This document shows positions 23,532-34,197 of a stretch of 64,000 nucleotides of DNA, one piece after another. Within the stretch, counting starts at the first letter, position 1; each line of letters begins with the position of its first letter. Source of the stretch: Rutidosis leptorrhynchoides. Its lineage: Eukaryota; Streptophyta; Magnoliopsida; Asterales; Asteraceae. Location: assembly GCF_046630445.1 (NCBI RefSeq), contig NC_092337.1, forward strand, positions 360,956,001 to 361,020,000, given 5' to 3'. The notes under the pieces are model-generated. The model made no database searches, was not told the DNA's origin, and saw only the letters and a list, made by a program, of their open reading frames with translations. A program made the position numbers and the translations under genes.

Positions 23532-25932
23532 TGTAGCGACCCCGACAAATCGTCAAGTGACGGCGTCGGCTACGTGGGTCCCATTACCTGATTATAAGTC
23601 TTTAAGATAACGTTTGACCAAAATATGTCGCCTTCATTTCAAAATAAAGATTGTTTCAAAGTTTACAAGAATTGTTCAACCAAAAGTTAAGTTACAACGT
23701 TATAAGTACGATTGAAATCTAGGCGACACGGTTTAAAGTAAAGTCAAAAGACGCTCCATGAAATGCATGTATACTCGACATCGGATGCAAGTATCAAATA
23801 GTAAGCGGAAGCATGTTTCACATATCGTGCATGACCTGAGAAAAACATAGAAATCTGTCAACGAAAACGTTGGTGAAATCATAGGTTTAAGTAAGTAAGT
23901 ACAAGTGAACCACAAGATTTGCATCAATGAAATAATAGTAATACATTCCAAAAGTTTGTTTCACGAGCACCCAATTATCAAAGCTTAACATTCCTTCCAT
24001 TGTATACCCCATCACTTAGTGCTAGAACAAACACTGATTCTCGAAAATATATTTCATCCGTAGACGGTAGCGAACCGTCAAAGATGAGGGTTGTCAACCC
24101 ATATGGCCATATAACATAAGTTCTCGCTTACACCCGGCAAGTGTAACTAATGATAATCGAATTGAGGATTTTTGTTCTAAACTCGTATGTAGAATGTTTG
24201 TTTTCCCGTTCTTGTGTTCACTTAGTTCAAAAGAATCGTTTATGTTTTCTCATCCCAAATATAAGTTCAAAAAGAGTAAAAGTGGGACTATGATCTCACC
24301 TCGAGTGCACGAGTATAAAAGTACTTCAACAAGTAAACGTGTGCATGAAAGTTGCTTAGCCTTGACCTAAACAAGTAAGTTATATCAATTAACCGGTTAC
24401 GACACAAGGTCGGGTGAAATGTGTTCAATTAGTCCTATGGCTCGTTACGACTCGAATAGTATAGCATGTGAATCACGTTGTCAAGTTTCATGCAAGAATC
24501 AAGTATAAAAGCATGTTAGAACGATTGTAATAAAGTTTGAGTTGACATTTCAAAACCTTACCATTAGAAAGGAAATCTTATTACGTTTCCAACGATATTT
24601 GATTCATCGAAAACGGAGTTACGGTCAAAAAGTTATGGCCAAAACAAGTTTGCTGAAGTTCGGATGAAACAGGCAATTGTCACGGCGCGACAAATTGCTC
24701 CGCGGCGCGACAAATGCCTATGTTGAAGGTCAGAAAGCTTGAAAAACATGTTCTAAAATCACCCTTTGGGCCACGGCGCGACAAATTGCTCCGCGGCGCG
24801 ACAATGGCCGTGGCCTGGTCCCTGGCCTGTTTCACTTGTTCAAGGCTTGGTAAAATTTCAAACAAACGCAAAACTCAAACCGTAAACAATTAGGAAGCGT
24901 ATCTTATACCGTTGGAAAGCTCTTTTGACAAGGAACACAACTAAACATGTTTCATCAAACAAAAACAACATTTTCCATAACCGATTTCTCGTCAAGTGAT
25001 CGTTTAAAAGTCCATTTTCAAAGTTTCAAGTTCATCAATTGCATTTTAAGTTTCGGGAATCCAATTTACACATACGATATGCCGTTTCGAAGGTAATTAA
25101 GCATACATTACAACTAATCACTAACAATTAACATTCCATGGCATTCAAGCATCAAAAGTTCATGTCAAGAACTATCAAACCCTAGTCAAACATCACAAAA
25201 TCAATATTCATGTTTTTGAAGTTTTCTTAATCAACCTACGCATCAAAACGAAGCTAGTGATACTAGTAACACAATTAAAACATGCACTTTAACAATCTAA
25301 CAACATTAACTCATCCAAAATCAAGGATTAAGCAAACCCATTTCAAGTTCATGCTAGTTACTCCAAAAACAACAAATCGAGCAAACCAAACATATATTCA
25401 TGTTAGACTTGAGCCATAGACACTAACTAACACCATTTCAAATCAAAAACACGAATTTAGAGAAATCTAGAGTTTTAGAAATGTTACCCAAACGAGATGA
25501 AGTTGGTATCAAATTGTAGAGGATGAAGAGAGGATTCCAAATATGTAATTTGTTTTGTTGTAAGCCTCCTAAATCGAATTTAGATGATGAATGATTGAAT
25601 TGGGTGTTGTGTGTGTGTGTGTTCTTGCTAGAGAGAAAGAGAGATGAGGGAGATGGATGGAAATGGATGGAGGAGGTGAAGTGGTTGACTAGTTGACCTA
25701 GTCACCACTTTGCCCACTTGTCAACTTAAGTCCCTCATGTTTGTAGTCGGGTGCGGGAATTAACCAAACGAATATTTTTAAAACGCTCGAGTAAACGGGT
25801 GATGTCAAAATTAAATAGCGGGAATATAATGAACGTTACTCACGGAAACTATTAATTTAAATACGAAAGATTATGTTTTAAAAAAAAGACGGTGTTAAAA
25901 TTAAATTTAACGGAAAAACGCGGGATGTTACA
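23532..25932 (-). repeat. 5' LTR of element E (2401 bp)
   Basis: Mate of 17269-19667. Visible differences are G for A near 23589, C for T near 25387, and one extra GT in the GTGT run near 25615. The promoter should lie within it, directing transcription leftward. Confidence 0.95.
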
Positions 25933-25937
25933 ATAAG

Positions 25938-26186
25938 CTTATGATTTTAAGAATTTTTTTTAGTAGTAATTATTTACAAGTGCTATACAAAACTAGTTTA
26001 AAAAAAAAATTACAAACATAGTGAAACCGGCTCTTGAAATGTCGGTTGCCACTTTTTACTCCAAACTGGCTTTTGGAATGCCGATTTGACTACATGGCAG
26101 CACTTTTCAGTTTGTGACCTAGGTTTTGGCCACCCGTGCCAGAATCTGAAATACTGGTTTAACTATTTTTTTGACTGCTTTTCTGC
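25938..26186. other. Upstream region of the HROB-like gene
   Basis: Non-coding DNA between element E and the TATA box. It contains the right remnant of the E target site and no repeat that I can name. Confidence 0.4.
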
Positions 26187-26194
26187 TATAAATA
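26187..26194 (+). promoter_or_regulatory. TATA box of the HROB-like gene
   Basis: TATAAATA lies about 80 bp before the ATG at 26268, followed by a CA-rich leader (CTTCACACACTTTCTCAACAC), a normal arrangement for a plant gene. Confidence 0.55.
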
Positions 26195-26275
26195 AATGAC
26201 TAACACATAAAAATAAACTTCACACACTTTCTCAACACATAAAAGTAAATATCGAATTTTGAAGAAGATGGATAG

Positions 26276-26684
26276 GAATTCCTTCTGGATGTAGATAATT
26301 CTGACATCAATTACCTAGTTTCGCAACGCACTAAACCCGTATCGCTTACAAGTCCCACTCAGCCCATTTTGGTGCTGACCCGGTCGCCACCATCTCCTCA
26401 ACCTACTTATCAAAATCGTCAAAAACAAAAGCAGTCTTTTACATCACCACCTCCTATTTTGCGCGGTTCCGGGTCTAATAAAAGGAACCAATTATCATAC
26501 GTGATTCCCAAACCCGCTGGTATAATTCAAGCTGCGTATGAACTTAGAGATAACGAGAATAACGTTGTGGATGATAAGAGTGCGCACGATTTTATAAGGG
26601 AAGTAATAAACAAACCTGATGATGATGATTCAGTTACACTTGGTCTGTGGCTTCACGCCATGGAATTTGCATATCCATACGGGG
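26276..26684 (+). pseudogene. HROB-like gene (homologous recombination OB-fold), exon 1
   Basis: The frame is open from 26276 to a GTAAAC donor at 26685. It encodes a Pro/Ser/Gln-rich N-terminus, then YVIPKPAGIIQAA, SAHDFIREVI and LWLHAMEFAYPYGG. These blocks match the region ahead of the OB fold in HROB (MCM8IP/C17orf53) proteins. The exon joins in phase to 58507 after removal of element C. An in-frame TAG (26273-26275) precedes the exon, and the only nearby ATG (26268) is one base out of frame, so the start seems to have lost a base. HROB loads the MCM8-MCM9 helicase during recombination repair in animals; the plant role is inferred. With the second frameshift in exon 2, I class it as a pseudogene. 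Confidence 0.7.
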
Positions 26685-26731
26685 GTAAACGGCAATATTG
26701 TTTGGTTATGACAAAAAATCCTAATTAAATC

Positions 26732-28011
26732 TATAACAACCCTCACTTTTTTCTTCTGAATTTACCAAGTTGTCCTTAGGGTTTCAATGTCATATTCTGT
26801 GCAGCATCATTAGGGTTGTTATCCATTTTGACAAACGAACTAAAAATATATACTTCCATTAAATGATCGTAATTACTATTAAAACCCTAATATGATATAG
26901 AACCCTAAACTTAAAGTTACCTAATACCATTTAATATTAAATAATAAACCCTAACCCTAATACTTAATAAATAATATAAACTATGTGTACTAATATTAAA
27001 AGTGGCGATTTATAACTATTAAAAACTAATAAAAACTACTAAAATTAATAAAACTTAAGGGTTAATAAATAAATAACATGTAATTAAAATAAATGTAACC
27101 CTAAATAATATTAATAATAGTAATAATAAAAGAAAATATATAAAATACCTAAATAAATAAGTATAACCGTAAAAAAAAGAAAAAAAAAAGAAAAGAATAT
27201 ATGGTTATAAAGGATGCCGTATAAAAAATAAAAAAATAAAAATACATGTAACAAATAGAAATCGGCTGTATAAGTTCTGTAGGTTTATTTTTAGGAAATT
27301 CAACTTATCCTTAACCTTGCAAGTCCTAGTTTGATTCAAATTAAGATTCTTGATATCCAAGTAATAGAGTGCATTTAGGAAACAAGTTAAGACTATAAAA
27401 GGTATCGTGATTTTCTCAAGAACTCACCACAATATCCTACAGAAAATAGTCGACTAGTTCTCCTGCAGTTTTCTGTCGACTAATCAACCTTCACCCAGCT
27501 TGTTTTTGTCGACAACAACCCTCACAAAACCCTTCCTGCTGTCGACAATCACCACTACCATCACAGCCCTTTCAATCGCCATTAAACCTACTCAAATTCG
27601 TCCACTTTTCCTGCTCCAGTTGCTGCGTTTTCTGCTGCTGTATTGCTGCTGTTTCTGTCGAGATTATTCTGACCCAAAACAGCCTTTTTGGGTCGTGGAT
27701 TGTTGCTAAGGTGCTGCTGTTTGTCTGTCGATCAAACAGACCCAAACAGTCCAAGATAACCCTTCATTGGGTCGACATTGTTGCTGCAGCCTGCTTGGTT
27801 TCTGTTTTCTGTTTTTCTGCTTTGCATTCATCATCAATCCTTGTCACCAATCTTGTTTAAGGTACAACTAATAAACCCTAGTCTAATTGTGTGTTTAAAT
27901 AAATTACTTATAAGTATATTAATAGGTATTATGTTAAATATAATGATATTGAAGTATGAGTAATAATTATGTTGAAAGTAGATAAAGATTTATGAATTGT
28001 TGTAAGGTTAA
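26732..28011 (+). repeat. 5' LTR of element C, first segment
   Basis: Matches 55177-56450 of the 3' LTR almost base for base. It contains the CAG/CTG-rich block that yields the shadow ORF at 27500-27709 and AACCCTAA-type runs near 26940. It is interrupted at 28011 by element D. Confidence 0.93.
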
Positions 28012-30461
28012 TGTGACGATCGCTCCAAATCCATATGGACGAACACATCATTCATTGATTTCATTGCGAGGTATTTGACCTCTATATGATACGTTTTGTA
28101 AACATTGCATTCTTTTGAAAAGGCACACCATATATGAATATTTAAATTAAAGGTTTTCGACATCTGATGATTTCTACATATAAACAATCACCGTAAATAA
28201 TAGTTTACAATAGTATTTCCGTTGACAATGCAGTCAAAATAAGATGGATGGTGATGATTTTGTGAATGCAACGTTTTCTTGAATAAATCATGTATGACTC
28301 CATGCACATGGCTTGTATAACATATAAGCAAACAGCGGAAGACTTCTAGGAAACCTGAGAATAAACATGCTAACAAGTGTCAACACAAAGGTTGGTGAGT
28401 TCATAGTTTTAGTGTTATGCATAATCTGTTTATAAAGGTGAATCACAAGTTTTCAGTTGTTTCATCCAGAAACGTTTATCAAAATATTCTACGAAATTGA
28501 GCACCCTGGTAAATAAACTTAACGTATATATAATTTGTACCCTTTGTATAATCATCTTAAAAATACACGCAAACCAACGTGTACGCTTCTCAAATAGCAT
28601 ACGTCCGTTAAAAGGCTAGTGCTCTAGCTCGGACGGAGATGTCAAGCCCTATGGATCCATATATAACTACTCGCGCCCACCAGTTCTTATAACCAGCAGT
28701 TACTAGTTACCAAAGCTAAGGGATTTTCGGTTCAAACTCGGTGTAGAATTTAGTATGTACTTGTATCCATTGCGTTTAAAATAAAGTGCATGTATTCTCA
28801 GCCCAAAAATATATATTGCAAAAGCAATTAAAAAGGGAGTAAATGAAACTCACGCATATAAATATTGTAAATCAGTTAATAAAGCATTTGTATGTATTTT
28901 CAGCCCAAAAATGTAAAGAGTAAAAGGGATCATATGAAACTCACCTTAGCAGCATATAAAGTTGTTCATCGTAATGTGACCGAAACTCAGATTATCAAAT
29001 AATCGTAGATCTCAACATATCAATATTGAGATTCAATATTGTAGGAAAGTACGTAGACGTAACGGAGATGATAAACACTAGGTTTGATTCATAAATATAT
29101 CCCCGAATATTACCCATAACCTCCTTGGCAATAACCCATAGTTTCCTTAGTTATAATCGGTTTGTAACCCAAATTAAAATACCCATGTATCACTTGTTAC
29201 AGTACCATACTACTAATTTAAAATTTTAAGCTAGAAAATATACAGAGTGATTTATTTATGTGAGTGTGTGAGTGTTTTTTTTAGTTCCTAATAAGTACTT
29301 CGTTCATATATATATATATGTAAAATAATAATATAATAATATAATAATATAATAATAATAAAAAGGTAAGCCGCCATCACTTTTTATGTCGACAAACTGT
29401 TTATGTCGACAAACATTACGCGTTTCGCGTAGATAGGTATGCTGTCCGCATATGGTGTCTTCACGAAAGTTGTAGATTTTTGAGTTACGGACGTCTGGAC
29501 ACCGGAATCACCCTTTTTCGAGTCAGTATGATTTAGTTATGATTTTTCTCGTGCAAGTGCGCAGGTTTAGTGATTTCCATCATTTTAACTTGAAATCTTG
29601 AGATGAAATGTTGTAGTATTTTAGTGCTCATTAGAAATCTTTATTTTATCTTTATTTTCATTTTCATATCATTGAAAATCCATAAAAACATTTTAACAAT
29701 CAAATTCTATTATATCGAAAAACGTGCTCATACTAAATCGAATAACTATAGTTCTCTAAAACTAATTACATTCACATCTTTTTATCGAAGCGTTATAATA
29801 ATTAAAAATCTATTATTTCGAAGAAAGCTTTCATATATTTGACCTAAATCGAATAAATATAATTTAGTTTTCCAGAATTAGTTATATTCAAAATCATTCT
29901 TTAAAAGGTTTCATCTATGTCGTAAAAAGTTTTCAATATTAAGAAAACTAAATAATTAACTTTATCAAGAGACACGAGACAATCATTGTGTTGAAAGTTA
30001 ATCTCTACTAACCTTTGTCCAGTAATCGTTAATTGACATATTTGTTCACTTTACCATTTATTTCGAATATCGTTAAAAAGAAAAGGTTTCCTACATCAAA
30101 GTGGACCTCTCAATAGAGACTCACGATCATACAATGTATCTGATAAATCAATCGTTTGATATTATCTTTTAATTCCGTTGATAATTATATTAAACCTATA
30201 TCGAAACAAATACGTTCGTGTAAAGTATTATACGTCTAATACTTTGTTAACGTTTTCAAGTTATAATATATACACATATACATATATAATCATGTCCGTT
30301 CATATAATGGTTCGTGAATCATTGAAATTTGGTCGAGGTTAAATGAATGTATGAACATAGTTTAAAATTTTTGAGATTCAACTTAACAAACTTTGCTTAT
30401 CATGTTAGAATAATATAAAGATTAAAGTTTAAATTTGTTCGAAAATTTCCGGGTCATCACA
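28012..30461 (-). repeat. 3' LTR of element D (2450 bp)
   Basis: It starts TGTGACGATCGCTCC and ends GGGTCATCACA. It is nearly identical to 34198-36616 (I count about seven substitutions) but has extra AATAAT units and a duplicated TTTATGTCGACAAAC near 29388. Part of its start (TTGCGAGG.. TTTGACCTCTATATGA) is shared with the A/B LTR, so the families are related. Confidence 0.93.
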
Positions 30462-30478
30462 GTACCTACCCGTTAAAG

Positions 30479-30497
30479 AAATTTCGTCCCGAAATTT
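30479..30497 (-). other. Hairpin beside the 3' LTR of element D
   Basis: AAATTTCG-TCC-CGAAATTT, 8-bp stem, beside the polypurine tract (minus strand AACGGGTAGGTAC at 30462-30474). Confidence 0.7.
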
Positions 30498-33256
30498 GAG
30501 TGAGGTCATCATGGCTAACAATAAAAATGTTTTTATGACGAATATGAGTCGATAAATAAAGTTTTATCACCGTTGAATAATATGGATAAAACAATCCAAT
30601 TACTCGAAGCGTATGAGGGAAGTTATTGTAATAAAGTGAAATAGAGAATAGAGATGCGTCTTATCTCTTGACGTAGTAACGATTGATTTCCGAAATTTAA
30701 GGAATAGAAAATCTTCATAATAAGATTTGATTCTTCAGAATTTAAGGAAATTAAGATTTCCTTTGATTAAATGCGTAATCTGCCTCGATTGCTATGTCTG
30801 ATATTTCGCTATAAATTGACCTCTTCCGTTTCATTTATTTTCACCACTCCTATAATCTTCTTCCTTATTCAAACATCCCAATAGATTGTGAAAATGCTTA
30901 ATCCAGTTCTGATTATTGATATTTTCCTGGCTATCGTATCCTTCATTCTTCTTTTTCATCTCCCACCAGAGGAAGTTATTTTCTTCTACTATTACCTTGG
31001 AGTTATAGTATTTTTCGTTCTCCCGTGTCTTTATATTGCTATACGCATCGATATACACGGTTTGTAAATTTCGGGGTTGTTATCGGGATTTATATTTTCC
31101 ATTATATTTCAGAGCTTCATGCTTTCGATTTCTCTTCCCGACCTTAAGTCAAGCGGATAATGGTCCAGAATTAGTAGGTATGGATTTTGAAATGAACATA
31201 GTTAATGTTCTAAGAAGGGAATTGTAATGGCACGATCTTGATTTATCAAATTACCATAATATCCGGAAAAGACCGAATCATCAAGAAATATATTTTCTTG
31301 ATATATTTAGAGATTATATAGAATGAAAGAGTTATGTAACATGGTTCATGATGAGGGTGGGATCTGTGAACCTTTATCACGTTCCATTAGAAACTCAGCA
31401 TGACTTACTGTAATATAATCACGTTGATTAAGTGTCATTATATTATACTAATTCATGTTTCAGTTCCCAACAATACTTCAAAACATTCATATTTTAAACT
31501 TGAAGGTTTCAGAATTTAGAAACTAAAATAGTTTCTTTTATGATGTAATAAAGATAGCGTGAAGAGATGAATGATTTCAGATAAGAATGGTTATGAAGAT
31601 ATCTTCAGAAATATCGAGGATATTTGTAATGAAATATACGATGATATCTTAGAATTTTTAATATCAGAGGATGATGCGGAAAATCTGTCTGTGAAGGTTT
31701 AGAATGAGGAGTAAGGTGTTTGCTAACGATTTTAGCAGACACTGAATCATTTAGATCCTTTGAAGGTAGATTTTGTCCTTGTGATTTGTCCACAGCCTCT
31801 TTCATGGTTTGCTCAATCCGTTTTCCAGTTCCAAACCTTCTCTTTTTTTCAGCTTTACCACCATACTATTCTTTATCATTAAACTTTTGACTGTTAACGT
31901 CGTTTACAGTTTTTGCTGCTTCATCAGCATTTTTCCAAAATTCGGAGGACTAGTTTCACAGTTTGGGGTGTTTTTCAGAAACTTCACATTCGAAGTATGT
32001 AAGTCTAGGAGATAGACATTATATGTTTATATATAACTATTGGCGTAGAATTGCTGCGAAATTCGAAATACTGATTACTAATTCCCGGTAGTTGGTATGG
32101 CAATTACCGTTAGAAGATGTAGATGAGTACATGATAGGGTTTCAATGAGTATAAGGATTTTTCGGAAGGTCAAGGATCAATGAAGTTGTTGGTAAATTTG
32201 ATGCTAATGTGGTGGAACATAAAAGGTTCCCCAGTAACAAGAATGTATATATCAAGATTACAATAAGGCTTAATCTGAAAAGTTGAAGTTGACTGGTTGG
32301 AAGTGTGGTAAGACTGGATACTTTGAAAAGGGATTGCAAGATTATTTTCGGTAATAACAATGCTAAAGGATCTTTCACATTTTTTTTTTTTGAAGTCAAA
32401 GTATAGCTTTAAAAGATGTAGAGATCTAAGAATGATGTCACCCATTAAATCTTGGCTTGGATTCTGATCCGTCAATATCAGAATATGTAATTGAATTTGT
32501 ATGGAAACGATTGTATATCGCTGTGAGCATAGTTAATAATTTTTGAATCAAAGTTGAAGAATGTACAGTATAACATATTAATTGTGAACTTATATATTTC
32601 CCGAGTATTACCTACCCGTTAAAGATTTCACAATTAATACTTTGTACAAAAGAATTTTTATTACCGTTTTTATGAAAATATATGTATGTATATTTTCTTC
32701 AGATGTAATACAGATTTAATGAGTTAATATCATATTAAGCTCATTTGATTTTTGGCTGGAATTAGAAATGAATAATCTCTAAAATATTAAAGATTACTTA
32801 ATATTTGCGGAGTATTTCGCTAATGAAATCAATACTTCATTATTTATTCTTATTGATATTCATTGGTGAAGGATGTTAATGCTCGTGAAATTCTTGTGAA
32901 CCTTACAAGGCACATATGATGTTTTCTGGATAGTTTCGAGTACATCGAAAATGAAAATGTAAAATCAATTATGTAATTGAATAATACACTTGGTTTATTA
33001 TGAAATGAAATTCATTAGATTGAAACAGAGATTGTAGTTAACGATGGTTAAGGTGTTAAGGAAGGATGTACATCATTTCATATTAGTAATATGAACTAAC
33101 CGGGTAGTACCTACTAGTTAAGATTCACACGTAATAGCTTAGTACGAAAATATTTATTTTGATTTCAAAATTCATATATATTAAATATACATAAAATTTC
33201 TTCAGAGGAAATGAGTTAATACTTCATCGGTTATTGTTGCTGGTATTTCTTGGTAA
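30498..33256 (-). other. Non-coding interior of element D
   Basis: No ORF of note. The AT stem-loop is at 31411-31445. Polypurine-like motifs occur at 32610-32622 (ACCTACCCGTTAA) and 33101-33120 (CGGGTAGTACCTACTAG). The segments at 30462-30660 and 31350-31500 are shared with element F. Confidence 0.6.
31411..31445 (-). other. AT stem-loop of element D
   Basis: The arms TAATATAAT and ATTATATTA pair, extended by CAC/GTG across a 2-nt bulge. The loop centre is TTGATTAA, one base from the palindrome seen in C and F. Confidence 0.5.
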
Positions 33257-33724
33257 CTACGGTGCGTATGACGTTGATGCTCGTGGAATAGATTGTGAAG
33301 TTGAGGTTTGCGATGCGGATGTTGTTGGTGGTGGTAATGGTACTGTTGGTGTTGTTGTCGGTGGTACTGTTGATGTCGGTGATGCTGCTGGTGCTTGTAA
33401 CCTTTGCACCACATTCTCCAAAGCCACTACCCGAGCGCAAAGCTCGTTGACTTCTTCTACTACACCGGGATGATTGGCGGTTCGGAAGAGCGGATGAATA
33501 AGATCCAGAATTTGAGATAGTATATTTTCGTGACGAGATACTCTGGAAATGAGAGAGAAAATAGTGTCTCGAACAGGTTCGCCGGTAAGTGCTTCAGGTT
33601 CTTCGCCAAGAGGACAATGTGGTGGATGGAAGTGATCACCTTCTTCTTGCCTCCAATGATTAAGTAGACTACGAACCCATCCCCAATTCATCCAGAATAG
33701 ATGATGGCTAATTGGTTGATCCAT
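33257..33724 (-). CDS. 155-aa ORF of element D, coiled-coil then Pro/Thr/Ser-rich tail
   Basis: It begins MDQPISHHLFWMNWGWVRSL. The middle is a Leu/Val-spaced segment (VVEEVNELCARVVALENVV) that should form a short coiled coil, and the tail from about residue 110 is Pro/Thr/Ser-rich and probably disordered. It has no zinc knuckle and no catalytic motif. It has the same sense as the element and occupies the place, just after the primer site, that the acidic and F-box ORFs hold in A and B. A structural or RNA-binding role is possible, but I do not recognise the family. Confidence 0.5.
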   Translation of the reverse strand: MDQPISHHLFWMNWGWVRSLLNHWRQEEGDHFHPPHCPLGEEPEALTGEPVRDTIFSLISRVSRHENILSQILDLIHPLFRTANHPGVVEEVNELCARVVALENVVQRLQAPAASPTSTVPPTTTPTVPLPPPTTSASQTSTSQSIPRASTSYAP

Positions 33725-34183
33725 TCCGGTTACACTATCTTCAGAATTCAGGTGAATATCTATATCGGAATAGCTGTCAGAGTTTAAGGAATTTGAACTA
33801 GATAGGGATCCATCTTGTATAATTAGGGAGATGATTTTTGATATGAATTAGATTATAGAATTTAGTTTGGTATTCTTCATTACATAATTTACATATGTAT
33901 ATATAATACCAAATTCCATAAATCACGGAGAAATTTTCGGAAGATGTCAGGAAAAGTTTACAGTAACAGATACTCTAAGATATGAATTTTTGTCTATACA
34001 CTATTTATGCAATAAATGCAGTAAGACGTGTCTAGACTAGGAATGATAAGCAGGTAATTTACGACAAGAAATGATAAGCAAAACTTTTGACATGCAAACA
34101 CAGTCGAAGTCCAGACTTACGAATGCATCTTAACAACTATCAGTTAGACACATTCATGCAAGACCTGGTTCGCTAGGACCAAT

Positions 34184-34196
34184 GCTCTGATACCAA
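34184..34196 (-). promoter_or_regulatory. Primer binding site of element D
   Basis: The minus strand reads TTGGTATCAGAGC, matching the initiator-Met tRNA 3' end, next to the LTR at 34198. Confidence 0.92.
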
Positions 34197-34197
34197 C

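Larger units (their letters stand above)
17269..25932 (-). mobile_element. Element E: complete but defective Ty3/gypsy retrotransposon
   Basis: It has LTRs at 17269-19667 and 23532-25932, TG...CA ends and a perfect 5-bp target duplication ATAAG (17264-17268 and 25933-25937). The primer site beside the right LTR shows that it runs on the minus strand. The 3.86 kb interior has an open gag and a heavily mutated, shortened pol. The LTR pair differs by only two substitutions and one dinucleotide step as far as I can read, so insertion was recent. Confidence 0.95.

Noticed and set aside
17470..24871. Identical 72-aa and 63-aa ORFs found twice
   Set aside because: They lie in the two LTRs of element E and are duplicated with them; no protein resemblance.
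27500..27709. 69-aa ORF repeated at 55934-56143
   Set aside because: Part of the element C LTR pair, carried in a CTG-rich block.
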